A DNA stretch of 64,000 nucleotides from Aquamicrobium sp. (GCF_023954335.1 NZ_JAMLIE010000002.1:248001-312000), one strand, 5' to 3'; counted from the stretch's first letter, positions 51,424 through 60,178 are shown. Made by a program: numbers and translations. The notes: generated from the sequence alone by a model not told the origin.

Positions 51424-51574
51424 TGTCCGGCGTCAGCACTGATGGGACCAAATCGGCTTAACTGAGAACGGAGGATTTCTGTCTCATCTTCGCTCCTTTG
51501 AAAGGCTACGATGAACCAGAAATCCTCCGTTCTCAGTTAAGCCGATTTGGTCCCATCAGTGCTGACGCCGGACA
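51424..51574. repeat. perfect 58-bp inverted repeat with 35-bp spacer
   Basis: 51424-51481 and 51517-51574 are exact reverse complements over 58 bases, with spacer 51482-51516. The outer ends are TGTCCGGCGTCAGC and its complement. The spacer holds AAAGGAG and the ATGAGA start of orfA on the minus strand. Transcribed, it would fold into a very stable hairpin. Confidence 0.95.
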
Positions 51575-51575
51575 G

Positions 51576-52007
51576 GTGCTGGGCAGCTATCCGGTCCGCA
51601 GCCTGTCGCTCGAGGAAGGCGACGTCTGGCCGCTCGGCGTCGGCGGCGTCGGGCTTGCGCTGCTGGCCGCGCATGACGAGGCCTTCGTCGCGCGCTACAT
51701 CGAGAACTATTTGCCGGTCATCACGCGCTACAGCCAGACGACCGCGCAGTCGCTGCATGAGCGCATCAGGCGCGCCCGGGCCGATGGCTTCGCATCGAGC
51801 GAGCGCGACGTCCTGCCCGGCGTCTCCGCGCTCGGCGTGGCGATCGTCCACCCGCTGACCGGGCGTCCCTTCGGCGCGATCAGCATCGCCGCGATCTCGT
51901 CGCGCATGGAGGCGGAGCGCAGCAGGGAGATCGTCGCGCTGCTCCAGCGCGAGGCGCGGCTGATCACCGATACGCTGGCCGGCCAGAGCGCCCGCACGGA
52001 GGGATGA
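51576..52007 (+). pseudogene. 5'-truncated IclR family regulator (effector domain only)
   Basis: The 144 codons from the IS end encode the C-terminal IclR effector domain: VLGSYPVRSLSLEEGDVWPLGVGGVGLALLAA, YSQTTAQSLHERIRRARADGF, LPGVSALGVAIVHPLTGRPFGAISIAA and a final helix. Normal IclR proteins are about 250-280 residues; the DNA-binding helix-turn-helix and linker are missing. An in-frame TTG at 51498 inside the IS could give a short fusion. It is 4 bases from the following SDR gene, which it probably once regulated. Confidence 0.85.
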
Positions 52008-52011
52008 GGCC

Positions 52012-52815
52012 ATGCGGATCGACCTTTCGGCAAAGCGCGCCCTCGTGGTCGGCGGCGGCACTTTCGGAGAAGGCAACGGCATAGGACGCGCCGTCTGCGC
52101 CGCCTTTGCAGGCTGCGGCGCCGAGGTCGTCGTGGCGGATCGCGACGGCGAGGCCGCCGCCGCCACGGCGGCGCTGATCCGCGGGCAGGGCGGCCGGGCG
52201 CGCACCGTGGTTTTCGATGCCGCCGACGCCGCGGTCGCGACCTCGGCCGTCGCGCCCTTCGCGGAAGAGGGCGTCGATATCCTCCACTACAATGTCGGCA
52301 TCGGCTTCGCGGCCGAGACGCAGACGCTGGAGCCGGCGCAGTTCGAGGCCGTGCTGAGCACCAATCTCGTCGGGCTGCATACCGTGGCGCGCGCGCTGCT
52401 GCCGGGAATGCGCGCGCGGCGCGCGGGCGTGGTGCTGGCTACCGGCTCGGCCTGGTCGCAGCGCCATCTCGGCTATCCGCACAGCTTCTACGCCGCCTCC
52501 AAGGCGGCGCTGGATCATTTCGTCCGCCTGATCGCGCAGGAAAACGCCGCCTACGGCATCCGGGTCAATTCGATCGCCCCCGGTTTCATCGACACGCCGC
52601 GCATCCGGCACAATCTCGCCCGCGCCTATGATGTCGACAGCTTCGAGGCGATGCTGGAGCGGCGTGCCGCGCAGGTGCCGATGGGCCGGCTCGGCCGCCC
52701 CGAGGACGTGGCGCAGATGGCGGCGTTCCTCGCCTCGGACCTCGCCTCCTACGTCACGGGCGGCGTCTTCCTCGTCGATGGCGGGCTTTCGGGTGCCGGC
52801 ATCGCCGGCGGTTAA
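52012..52815 (+). CDS. short-chain dehydrogenase/reductase
   Basis: A 267-residue classical SDR. The cofactor loop GGGTFGEGNGIG carries an insertion relative to TGxxxGIG. NVGIG replaces the usual NNAG. Catalytic Ser is in ATGSAWSQ and Tyr-Lys in FYAASKAAL, and the C-terminus is VTGGVFLVDGGLSG. The loop insertion matches SDRs that prefer NAD(H). It is followed 10 bases later by a 3-hydroxyisobutyrate-dehydrogenase-like gene, so the two may act in succession. Confidence 0.88.
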   Translation: MRIDLSAKRALVVGGGTFGEGNGIGRAVCAAFAGCGAEVVVADRDGEAAAATAALIRGQGGRARTVVFDAADAAVATSAVAPFAEEGVDILHYNVGIGFAAETQTLEPAQFEAVLSTNLVGLHTVARALLPGMRARRAGVVLATGSAWSQRHLGYPHSFYAASKAALDHFVRLIAQENAAYGIRVNSIAPGFIDTPRIRHNLARAYDVDSFEAMLERRAAQVPMGRLGRPEDVAQMAAFLASDLASYVTGGVFLVDGGLSGAGIAGG

Positions 52816-52825
52816 GGAGCACAGC

Positions 52826-53710
52826 GTGAAGATCGGATTTCTCGGCGCAGGCAAGATGGGCCTGCCCATCGCCTGCAACATCGCGCGCAAGACGGGCGGC
52901 CCCCTCGCCATCTACGACCCGCGCCCGCCCGTCCTGCCGGCCGAGGCGGGCGATGCGGCGGCGCTCCTGTCCTTCGTTCCGGCGATCGGCGATCTTTCCG
53001 GCTGCGACGTCGTCGTGCTTTGCCTGCCCGACAGCAAGGTGGTCTCGGCCGTCGTCGAGGGGGCTGGCGGGCAACCCGGCCTCATCGACGTCCTTCGCCC
53101 CGGCAGCGTCGTCGTCGATTGCAGCTCTTCGATCCCGTCGGAGACGACGCGTCTCGCCGCGTTGCTGGCCGCGAAGGAGATCGGCCTCCACGACGCGCCG
53201 GTTTCGGGAGGCCTCGTCCGGGCATGGAAGGGCGAGCTGACGATCATGGCCGGCGGCATCGCCGGCGACAGCCCGCTGCTCGACGTTCTCGGCTGCTTCG
53301 CCAGCAAGATCGTCCGGCTCGACAGGGTGGGCGACGGCCACGTCATGAAGGCGGCGAACAATTATCTCCTGGCGGCGAACATCGTCAGCTTCACCGAGGC
53401 GCTGCGTTTCGCCCGCACGGCCGGGATCTCGTTCGAGAAGTTCGGCGAGGTGGTGAACAGCTCCAGCGGCGCCAGCTATGTCTCGGCCAACAAGCTGGAA
53501 ACCGTGCGCCGCGATGACGACAGCGTCAGCTTCACGTCGGCGCTGATCACCAAGGACGTGCGCAATTTCATCGAAAGCTGCGAACGCGCCGGGCTCGATC
53601 TGCCGATGGTGCCCCGGGTGCTGGAGATTTGGGAAGGCACCGTCGCCCGGGTCGGCCCCGATGTCGACAGCATGAAAATCTACCACACGCTCGGCGGCCG
53701 GGCGTCGTGA
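52826..53710 (+). CDS. 3-hydroxyisobutyrate dehydrogenase-like NAD-binding oxidoreductase
   Basis: A 294-residue beta-hydroxyacid dehydrogenase. GFLGAGKMGLPIACNI is the cofactor loop, CSSSIPSETTRLAA the substrate-binding strand, HDAPVSGGLVRAWKGELTIMAGG the second motif and GHVMKAANNYLLAAN carries the catalytic Lys. It starts at GTG 52826 after AAGGAG. Substrates in this family include 3-hydroxyisobutyrate, tartronate semialdehyde and hydroxyglutarate types; which one applies is unclear. Confidence 0.88.
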   Translation: MKIGFLGAGKMGLPIACNIARKTGGPLAIYDPRPPVLPAEAGDAAALLSFVPAIGDLSGCDVVVLCLPDSKVVSAVVEGAGGQPGLIDVLRPGSVVVDCSSSIPSETTRLAALLAAKEIGLHDAPVSGGLVRAWKGELTIMAGGIAGDSPLLDVLGCFASKIVRLDRVGDGHVMKAANNYLLAANIVSFTEALRFARTAGISFEKFGEVVNSSSGASYVSANKLETVRRDDDSVSFTSALITKDVRNFIESCERAGLDLPMVPRVLEIWEGTVARVGPDVDSMKIYHTLGGRAS

Positions 53711-53736
53711 CACACGCATCCCGAACGGAGGAAACC

Positions 53737-54318
53737 ATGTCGCTCATCCGCATCCGCAAGCGCGCGCTGACCGTCGAAACCACGTTCCACGAGCTCGGCC
53801 CGGCGCCGGAGCAGCCGCTGAAGATGGCCGCGGCGATGGCGGTGGTCGCCAACCCCTATGCCGGCCGCTACGAGCCGGACCTGATGCCGTTCATGGCCGA
53901 GCTGCGCGGCCTCGGCAAGGAACTGGCGCTCGAGCTCGTCGATGCCCTCGGCGGCGTCGACAAGGTCGAGGTCTATTCCAAGGCGGCCGTCGTCGGGCTG
54001 AACGGCGAGATGGAGCACGGCGCGGTGTGGCACGAGGCCGGCGGCTGGGCGATGCGCGAGGTTCTGGGCCAGCCCAGGGCGATGGTGCCGGCCAACAAGG
54101 CGGTTGCAGGCGCCGGCTACCGCATGATGGTGCCGGTCCATTACATCCACGCCTCCTATGTCCGCAGCCATTTCAACAGCATGGAGATCGGCATCCAGGA
54201 CGCGCCGCGCGCCGACGAGATCCTGTTCGCGCTGGTGATGGGAACGGGCGGCCGGCTGAATTCCCGCCTCGGCGGCCTGCTCAAGGAGAACGTCAAGGGA
54301 GACGACGGCCAGCGGTAG
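53737..54318 (+). CDS. amino acid synthesis family (DUF1185) protein
   Basis: A 193-residue protein that I recognise as DUF1185-type by its overall pattern: VETTFHELGPAPEQPLKMAAAMAVVANPYAGRY, MEHGAVWHEAGGWAMREVLGQPRAMVPANKAV and HYIHASYVRSHFNSMEIGI. The family occurs beside amino acid and lactone catabolic genes, but its reaction is not known to me. GGAGGAAACC precedes ATG 53737, 26 bases after the dehydrogenase stop. Third gene of the unit behind the broken IclR gene. Confidence 0.75.
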   Translation: MSLIRIRKRALTVETTFHELGPAPEQPLKMAAAMAVVANPYAGRYEPDLMPFMAELRGLGKELALELVDALGGVDKVEVYSKAAVVGLNGEMEHGAVWHEAGGWAMREVLGQPRAMVPANKAVAGAGYRMMVPVHYIHASYVRSHFNSMEIGIQDAPRADEILFALVMGTGGRLNSRLGGLLKENVKGDDGQR

Positions 54319-54403
54319 GACTGCTGTCGCTTTCCATCGCCGCCGCTTATCTCATTGAAGGCGGCTGCATGTATCGAGGGTTTTGCCGACGGAGCAGGGC
54401 GCT

Positions 54404-54745
54404 TCAGTTCCGCGACCACGTCTCCGTCTGGCAGAAGATCTTGAGGGCGCACCCTGTAAGCTTCAGCGTGTTGCCGGAAAGCGTCGCCCGCCCCGAATAG
54501 GTGCGGTCGTCGCGCGGGTCCGTCACCGAGCCGGAATAGCGCCCCGGCGTGGACGCTTTCAGCGCGCCGATCTGCCTGCCGGGCCAGTCGCCCGTTTTCA
54601 TGACGATGCAGAACCCGGCGTCGCACTTGCCTATGTCGGCGAGGGAGCCGTCCATCGTCCGCCACTCGCCCACGATCGGGTCCGCGGCCGCGGCGTCCGC
54701 GCCCAGCATTGCCAACCCCACCCATGCAGCCCGTCGCAACACCAT
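54404..54745 (-). CDS. DUF2147-like exported protein
   Basis: A 113-residue protein with a short signal peptide (MVLRRAAWVGLAMLGADAAA) followed by ADPIVGEWRTMDGSLADIGKC, GFCIVMKTG and a C-terminal TGCALKIFCQTETWSR, resembling DUF2147 lipocalin-like proteins but shorter. Four Cys in the mature part suggest two disulfides. The ATG at 54745 follows AAGGAAAGG. It is 39 bases downstream of another exported-protein gene, in the same direction. Confidence 0.72.
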   Translation of the reverse strand: MVLRRAAWVGLAMLGADAAAADPIVGEWRTMDGSLADIGKCDAGFCIVMKTGDWPGRQIGALKASTPGRYSGSVTDPRDDRTYSGRATLSGNTLKLTGCALKIFCQTETWSRN

Positions 54746-54784
54746 CGTCGGCACCTTTCCTTGTCGTTCCTTGCCGGCATCCAC

Positions 54785-55528
54785 TCAGCAGGAATGGCCC
54801 GCCGCGCCCGCCGTCACCAGCGCGCTCATCGTCGCCTCGTCGATTATGCCGGTTTCGGCAAGTCCGTATTGCCGCTGGAACCGCGTCACCGCGTCGGCGG
54901 TCGCCTCATCGTAGATCGCGTCCGGAAATTCGAGGAACTGGCCCCACTGGCTGAGCAGCCGTTCGGCTTGCAGCACGCGCGGCGAGATGTCGCCCGGCTC
55001 GAGCGCGGCGAACACATAGTCCGCCGTCGCGCGGCACATCCCGTTGCCCGGATTGCGCCTTATGGCGAAGGTTCCCGTCAGCTGGCCGAGATCGGGGCCT
55101 TGCTCCGCCTGGAGGGCGAACAGGCTCTCGGGTCCGGTCATGGAGTATGCGAGATGCTCGGTCCGGATCGTCCACGGCTTGCCGTCTCCGCCGGCGACAA
55201 AGGCCCTGCCGCCGTCGCAATCGATGCTGCATTGAATCCCCTGCTCGCCCGTCCAGCAGGCTGCGGTCGTTTCGAAGACGATGTTGGGGACGTCCCATTC
55301 GGTGAAGGAGAGCCGGAGCAGATCGCCGCTGTATCCCTCGGGATCGTTCTGTCTGGTGATCTGGAACGTCAGTTCCTTGATCGGGCCTTCCTCCCGCGGC
55401 TGGCCGGCGGTGAGGCAGGCGCCGGACAGTATGTCCTCGCTGGTCAGCTCTTCGGCGAGGGCGGGCGTGCAGGCAGCGCCGAGAACCGCCAGTGCCGCCA
55501 GATGATACGCGGGTGATCTGCGCCTCAT
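54785..55528 (-). CDS. exported protein with C-terminal peptidoglycan-binding domain
   Basis: A 247-residue protein. Signal peptide to about residue 25 (MRRRSPAYHLAALAVLGAACTPALA). The central part, with several Cys, is unrecognised. Residues about 185-240 form a PG_binding_1-type domain: VLQAERLLSQWGQFLEFPDAIYDEATADAVTRFQRQYGL, then TGIIDEATMSAL. It should act in the periplasm at the cell wall. It starts 11 bases after the CHAT gene stop, so they are likely co-transcribed. Confidence 0.75.
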   Translation of the reverse strand: MRRRSPAYHLAALAVLGAACTPALAEELTSEDILSGACLTAGQPREEGPIKELTFQITRQNDPEGYSGDLLRLSFTEWDVPNIVFETTAACWTGEQGIQCSIDCDGGRAFVAGGDGKPWTIRTEHLAYSMTGPESLFALQAEQGPDLGQLTGTFAIRRNPGNGMCRATADYVFAALEPGDISPRVLQAERLLSQWGQFLEFPDAIYDEATADAVTRFQRQYGLAETGIIDEATMSALVTAGAAGHSC

Positions 55529-55539
55529 GGGCTCGCCTC

Positions 55540-58500
55540 CTAACGCCAGTTTCCGGTGAGCACGAACGGCGCCCAGTAATAGGGATGGCTCAAAGACAAT
55601 GTCCGCCCGGCCGGCGCCACAAGCGTCACGGCACCGCGCGCCGCGGTCTCCAGCACGATGCTCTCCACCTGAAGATTGTCCCGCGATCCGATCTTGCCGT
55701 CGATAAACTCGCGCTGGGTCAGCGCCAGCGCGCCCGCCTTGGACAGGCCGCCCAGCTCGCGCAGTTCATAGAAGCGCTGCATCATCACCGCCGTGGAGTT
55801 GTCGCTGACCGGCCAGAGGCTGGCGAGTATGGCGTGCGCGCCGCGGCTGCCGGTCAGCTTGGACAGGCTCTCGATCTCCCTCCCGTCCTGCGCGGGGTCG
55901 GCATAGCCGGTCTCGCAGGCCGACAATGTGAGCAGGTCGACATAGCCGAACTCGTATGCGCGGCGGTTTCTCTTGATGTCGCGCAGGTTGAGCCGTTCCC
56001 CGGTGCCGAGAAGCAGGAACGAGGTCGCGTCGCTGTCGCCGAGGTTGAAATGGGACGACACGTGCACGACGCCCAGGCCCGCCTTCGAGCCCGCACCGAT
56101 GCGGAGCGCATCCTGGAAGGCGGCGTCGCTGAAATCGCCGTCGAGCAGGGAGCGCCCCTCGAACAGACCGAAGCCGTCGTCGCCCTTGATGATGCCCTCG
56201 ATCTCGATGCGCACCCCCGGAAGGGCGGAGAAGCCTTCCACCTGCCGCGTCATGCCGAGGGCGGCGACGGGCGCGCCGCTCACCCTGTCGCCGGCGATCT
56301 CGTATCCGGCGTCCGACAGCATGGCGATCCCGAACCTCTCGGCGACATAGCGGCTGCCGTCATGCAGCGCGGCAAAGGGCACGTAGCGCAGCCGCCGGTC
56401 CGAGGAGATGAGGAGAAGGGCGGTCTGCGCCGCCTCGAGATCGGCGGCGAACGGCTCGAGAAGGAGGTCGTAGAGCCTCTGAGCCTGCGGTATGAGATCG
56501 CTGCCCGGCGTCGCCAGATAAGTGTGGAACCGTGCGATATCGGCATCGAGACGCGCTTCGGAAAACGGCTCGCCATGCCATTCGGTCACCGTCACGCTCT
56601 TGCGGTCATAGCCGGTGGTCAGGATGATGTGCATCCGGTCGTCGAGGACGACATAGTGGAGCGCGACCGGCTCGCCGTCCTCCCGGCGCAGGTAACCTTG
56701 GAGCGACCCGAGGTTCTCGAGCCCGGAGATGCGGTCTTCGCGTCCCATTTCCTCTGCCTGGGCGAGTATTTCGTCCAGCGCCGCGTCATAGGTCGCGTCG
56801 GCCTCGGCAAGCCGCGCGTCGAGCGCGTCGAACTCCTGTTCTTCCTCGGCGGTCAGCCCGCCCTGCGCCCGCTTGATGCGCAGTTCCTCGCTGCGCCGGG
56901 CATCCGGCACCGTCGGCGGGCGCAGCGTGTCCAGCACCGCCTTCAGCGAGTCCTCGGGAATCGAGAAGGGAAGCGTCTCGTAGGCCCGTCCGCGGAAATC
57001 GGTGTCGCGCCCGACGAACTGGAACGCCTCGAAATCCTTCAGCAGCGCCATGACGAACTCGGCTTCCGCGAGCCTGCCGCGCGTGACGAAGAAATCGGCG
57101 AGCCAGCGATACTGGTCGGCGACGAGATCGCTGAAGCAGGCCTGAAGCCGCTCCGGGACCCCGCTCAGGCTGGCGCGAACGCCTTGCAGCGTGTTGACCG
57201 CGTCCTTCGCCAGCACGATGGCGACATCGTCCGCGCCGAGATCGGATATGCGCTCGCTGGCCTTCGAAAGGAGGCATACGCGGGTCAGGTCGCGCTGGAG
57301 CGGGCCGTCCGACAGCCCCGCGATATCGTTCATCTGAAGTTCCGTGGAGAGCGCCGTCAGTTCCATGCGCAGCGCGTCGGCCTGCCTGCCGTCCGCGCGC
57401 AGGGTTCGCGAACGGTTGCGCGCGGCCAGCACGAAGGACCGGCTCAGGCCGCCCTTTGCCGCGATGCGGTCGAACTCTTCCTGCGACATCGGCGGCGCGG
57501 CGGCAACGCCGTCCGTCCTTCCCCGCGGGTCCTCGAGCAGGCGCAGCATTGCCGTGGCGTCGGAACTGCCGTTGTCGGCAAGGAACCGGAGCAGCGGCAC
57601 GAAGCCGTCCGGCAGCCTGTCCATGTTGCCGGCTTCGCGGGAAGCGACGATCCGCCGGAACGTCGCGGTGCGGTTGTCGGGGGTCAGCGCCTCGCTCATC
57701 GAATAGCTGCCCGGGCTGATCCGCCGCGCCCGCTCCAGGGCGCCGGCGAAGTCGCCATAGGAGGCAAGCGTGTCGACGAGATAGATCGAGTCGCGCTCGA
57801 TGAGCTTGTTGATGCCGGGAACGACCGCCAGAAGGTCGATCCCGCCCGACGCCATCGCCAGCGCGCTCTCCTCGCAGCGGGGATCGTCCGTCTCGCAAAG
57901 ACGATCGAGCAACGCGCCGATCTTCTGTTGCAGGCCCGTTTCGCCGGCTTCCGCGCGCAGCCGCTCTATCTCCAGAACAAGGTAGGAATTGATATGGGTG
58001 TCGTAGCCGACGTGGCCTCCGTCCGCATCGGAGGGCTCGATATTGGCGGCAAGCCTCGACAAGGCCTCGCCCGGTTCGATCGCCAGGTCGGGCCTTGCCT
58101 GCAACAGGCGATAGAGGTGATAGCCGGAATCGGCATCGCCGAGATCGTGGGCGAGCCGCAGCCATTCGGCGGCATCGGCCAGATCGATGATGCCGCCGCA
58201 ATCGGTGCACAGGTTCACCTGCGCCAGCGCCCGCGCGAAATCGGGCGCTTCTTCCGCGACTCCGGCGATGGCGGCTTGCGCATTCTGCGCCGAAAGGGCG
58301 GGACCGGGCGAAAGCAGGCGGTTCGCGACGAGGATTGCGGCCGGCGTGCTGCCCTCGGGCCCGCGGAAATGCTCAGGCGACGACATGAAGCGCTGGTAGA
58401 AAGCGGTCGCCGCTTCCGTGCCGGCCAGCGTGCCTTCGTCCTCGGCGGCGCGGGCAAGCTGGTAAAGCGCGAACACCTCGCCGCGCTCGGCCGCCTCGGC

Positions 58501-59163
58501 GGCCAGTTGCCGTGCCCTTGCGGCATCCCGTTCGACACCCAGGCCGTGGCGATACATGAACGCAAGCCGGGACTGCGCCATGGCGCTGCCCGCACGCGCT
58601 GCAGCGTCCAGCAATCGCGCCGCCGTCGCGGCATCCTTCCCGTCGAGAGAGCCGCCGTCCAGCAGCCTTTCGGCGATGACGATCATCAAGGTCGCCGTGC
58701 CTTCGTCCTGCAAGGCCGCGAGGGCCTCGCCATGCCTCGACACCAGCGTCGCCACCCGCGTCAGGTCTCCCATCTCGCTGATGCCGACCATCTGCGCGTA
58801 GCCGGAAGACTGAAGCAGGTTGTCCTGCTCGCTGCCGAACTCCGGATCATCCCACGAGCGGAAGTATTCGCGAGGCATGGAAACATAGCGCCGGACGGCA
58901 TTCGCGGCCTCCGCGCCGTCTTCAAGTCCGCGCAGATAGTGCCGGTAGAAATCCAGCCGGTCTGCGTCGGAAGGCGCTTCCCATAGCTCATCTTGCCCGG
59001 CGTCGTCCGGTTCATCAAGCAGGTTGTCCTGTGCGTGAGCGGACGAAACGCCGACGCCGCACGACAACAGCAGCGCGAAAAGCCATGAAATCCGCACAGC
59101 GTTCTTCCCCGCAAGCCTCGAAACTGCCCGCATCATAGACATGATATGCCGCGCGGTCATCAC
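55540..59163 (-). CDS. exported CHAT-domain protease-like protein with Sel1 repeats
   Basis: A 1,207-residue protein. A basic start and hydrophobic stretch (ISWLFALLLSCGVGVSSAHA) form a signal peptide. Residues about 160-235 hold Sel1/TPR-like repeats (LLDAAARAGSAMAQSRLAFMYRHGLGV). A long helical middle follows. The C-terminal CHAT domain has RYVPFAALHD, the catalytic His in VVHVSSHFNL near residue 1034 and Cys in LLTLSACETG near 1082, and ends with PYYWAPFVLTGNWR. CHAT domains are caspase-like cysteine proteases. The start is GTG 59163 with ATG at 59160; neither has a clear ribosome site. Targets unknown. Confidence 0.85.
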   Translation of the reverse strand: MMTARHIMSMMRAVSRLAGKNAVRISWLFALLLSCGVGVSSAHAQDNLLDEPDDAGQDELWEAPSDADRLDFYRHYLRGLEDGAEAANAVRRYVSMPREYFRSWDDPEFGSEQDNLLQSSGYAQMVGISEMGDLTRVATLVSRHGEALAALQDEGTATLMIVIAERLLDGGSLDGKDAATAARLLDAAARAGSAMAQSRLAFMYRHGLGVERDAARARQLAAEAAERGEVFALYQLARAAEDEGTLAGTEAATAFYQRFMSSPEHFRGPEGSTPAAILVANRLLSPGPALSAQNAQAAIAGVAEEAPDFARALAQVNLCTDCGGIIDLADAAEWLRLAHDLGDADSGYHLYRLLQARPDLAIEPGEALSRLAANIEPSDADGGHVGYDTHINSYLVLEIERLRAEAGETGLQQKIGALLDRLCETDDPRCEESALAMASGGIDLLAVVPGINKLIERDSIYLVDTLASYGDFAGALERARRISPGSYSMSEALTPDNRTATFRRIVASREAGNMDRLPDGFVPLLRFLADNGSSDATAMLRLLEDPRGRTDGVAAAPPMSQEEFDRIAAKGGLSRSFVLAARNRSRTLRADGRQADALRMELTALSTELQMNDIAGLSDGPLQRDLTRVCLLSKASERISDLGADDVAIVLAKDAVNTLQGVRASLSGVPERLQACFSDLVADQYRWLADFFVTRGRLAEAEFVMALLKDFEAFQFVGRDTDFRGRAYETLPFSIPEDSLKAVLDTLRPPTVPDARRSEELRIKRAQGGLTAEEEQEFDALDARLAEADATYDAALDEILAQAEEMGREDRISGLENLGSLQGYLRREDGEPVALHYVVLDDRMHIILTTGYDRKSVTVTEWHGEPFSEARLDADIARFHTYLATPGSDLIPQAQRLYDLLLEPFAADLEAAQTALLLISSDRRLRYVPFAALHDGSRYVAERFGIAMLSDAGYEIAGDRVSGAPVAALGMTRQVEGFSALPGVRIEIEGIIKGDDGFGLFEGRSLLDGDFSDAAFQDALRIGAGSKAGLGVVHVSSHFNLGDSDATSFLLLGTGERLNLRDIKRNRRAYEFGYVDLLTLSACETGYADPAQDGREIESLSKLTGSRGAHAILASLWPVSDNSTAVMMQRFYELRELGGLSKAGALALTQREFIDGKIGSRDNLQVESIVLETAARGAVTLVAPAGRTLSLSHPYYWAPFVLTGNWR

Positions 59164-59271
59164 AGGCGGCGAGCAGACGTCGTTTTATGGAGCGGCTGCA
59201 TCGGATAACGAGTTTATGGCTGGAGCGGCGGGAGGAACCCCGCCCGGCAAAGGACGTGGTAAAATTCTGAT

Positions 59272-59988
59272 ATGAGACCAAACAGCAACGCCGTCTTCTG
59301 GTTCGCGATCGGCGCACTCGCGCTCGGGCTGGTCCTGCTGCTGTCGAGCGGCGACACGAGCACCGTCTTCGGCCTGGAGGACGACAGCTTCGCCAGCATC
59401 CTTTATCTCGGCGTGCTCGGCGCGGTGATCGCCGCGGGCATTCTCGGCTCCGGCATGCGATTCGGCCAGGTGGCGCGCACGATGGCGATCTGGCTTCTGA
59501 TCCTGCTCGTGCTGATGGCCGGCTACCAGTACCGCTACGAGCTGCAGGACATCGCGAGCCGCCTTACCGCCGGCCTCATTCCCGGCAGTCCCCTGTCGAT
59601 CACCGATACGGACGGCCGCGCCGCCGTGATGATCGATCGCCGCGCGAACGGCCATTTCGAGGTCCGCGCCGAGATCGACGGCGTCCCGCTGACGGTTATG
59701 ATCGATACCGGCGCGACCAGCACGGTGCTGACATTCGAGGATGCGCGGCGGGCAGGGTACGAGCTGGAGACGCTCAGGTTCGAGATTCCGGTGATGACGG
59801 CGAACGGCCAGGCCAGCGCGGCGCGGGTCGTGGCCGATGAAATCCGCATCGGCGACATCGTTCGCAGGCGCGTACCGGTGATGGTCGCGCAGAGCGGACG
59901 CCTCGAACAGAGCCTGCTCGGCATGAATTTCATCGGCACGCTTTCCGGCTTCGACATGCGCGGCGAGCGGCTGGTCCTGCGCGACTGA
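59272..59988 (+). CDS. TIGR02281-type clan AA aspartic protease
   Basis: A 238-residue membrane-anchored protease. Three hydrophobic segments lie at about 8-26, 41-60 and 71-86. A retropepsin-like domain follows, with active Asp145 in TVMIDTGATSTVLT and the second conserved strand GMNFIGTLSGFDMRGERLVL. The family is common in alphaproteobacteria; substrates are unknown. It is divergent from the CHAT gene, with 108 bases between the starts, so the two could share regulation. Confidence 0.88.
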   Translation: MRPNSNAVFWFAIGALALGLVLLLSSGDTSTVFGLEDDSFASILYLGVLGAVIAAGILGSGMRFGQVARTMAIWLLILLVLMAGYQYRYELQDIASRLTAGLIPGSPLSITDTDGRAAVMIDRRANGHFEVRAEIDGVPLTVMIDTGATSTVLTFEDARRAGYELETLRFEIPVMTANGQASAARVVADEIRIGDIVRRRVPVMVAQSGRLEQSLLGMNFIGTLSGFDMRGERLVLRD

Positions 59989-60023
59989 CAGGGGAACAGC
60001 TCGCACCATGCAGACGCCGGCGC

Positions 60024-60042
60024 GATGTTCTCCGTGAAAGAG
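60024..60042 (+). repeat. 19-bp near-direct repeat, left copy
   Basis: GATGTTCTCCGTGAAAGAG matches the copy at 63892 at 17 of 19 positions, and similarity extends a few bases upstream. Both encode a short Met-Phe-x-Val-Lys-Glu start that soon reaches a stop codon, as expected from the first codons of a lost transposase gene. The two copies bracket the lower-GC scar region. Confidence 0.4.
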
Positions 60043-60178
60043 GGTTTGCAGTGGTAGCGGAGGAGCGTCGCCGTCAATATCTCCCAGTGGTGAAATTCAT
60101 GTGCTGACTGCCATTTCGAGTGTGGCTGGACTGATGACCGTGACGCCAGCAGACCATATAAACTGTGGAAACTGAAAA

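Larger units (their letters stand above)
51137..51574. mobile_element. internally deleted IS3-family element
   Basis: A 438-bp remnant. The left end TGTCCGTCGTCAGG and the right end, read inward TGTCCGGCGTCAGC, are matching terminal repeats that also share TGGGAC further in. Inside are the last 70 codons of orfB, then a 58-bp inverted copy of the right end, a 35-bp piece with the orfA ribosome site and ATG, and the right end itself. No target-site duplication is visible. It interrupts two genes, so it is the scar of an IS-mediated deletion. Confidence 0.8.

Noticed and set aside
51229..51465. 78-codon plus-strand frame
   Set aside because: Antisense to the transposase fragment and running into the inverted repeat.
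51424..51574. Inverted repeat as a CRISPR or regulatory RNA hairpin
   Set aside because: The arms are copies of the IS right end and contain the orfA start; mobile-element origin explains them.
55492..58986. Open frame of 1,164 codons on the plus strand
   Set aside because: Antisense to the CHAT gene; composition is Arg/Gly/Ala-rich shadow sequence with no domain, while the minus strand encodes clear Sel1 and CHAT motifs.
60043..60178. Possible additional IS end between the aspartic protease and the small HTH gene
   Set aside because: Sequence looks non-coding and mixed, but no matching terminal repeat or transposase codons could be identified.
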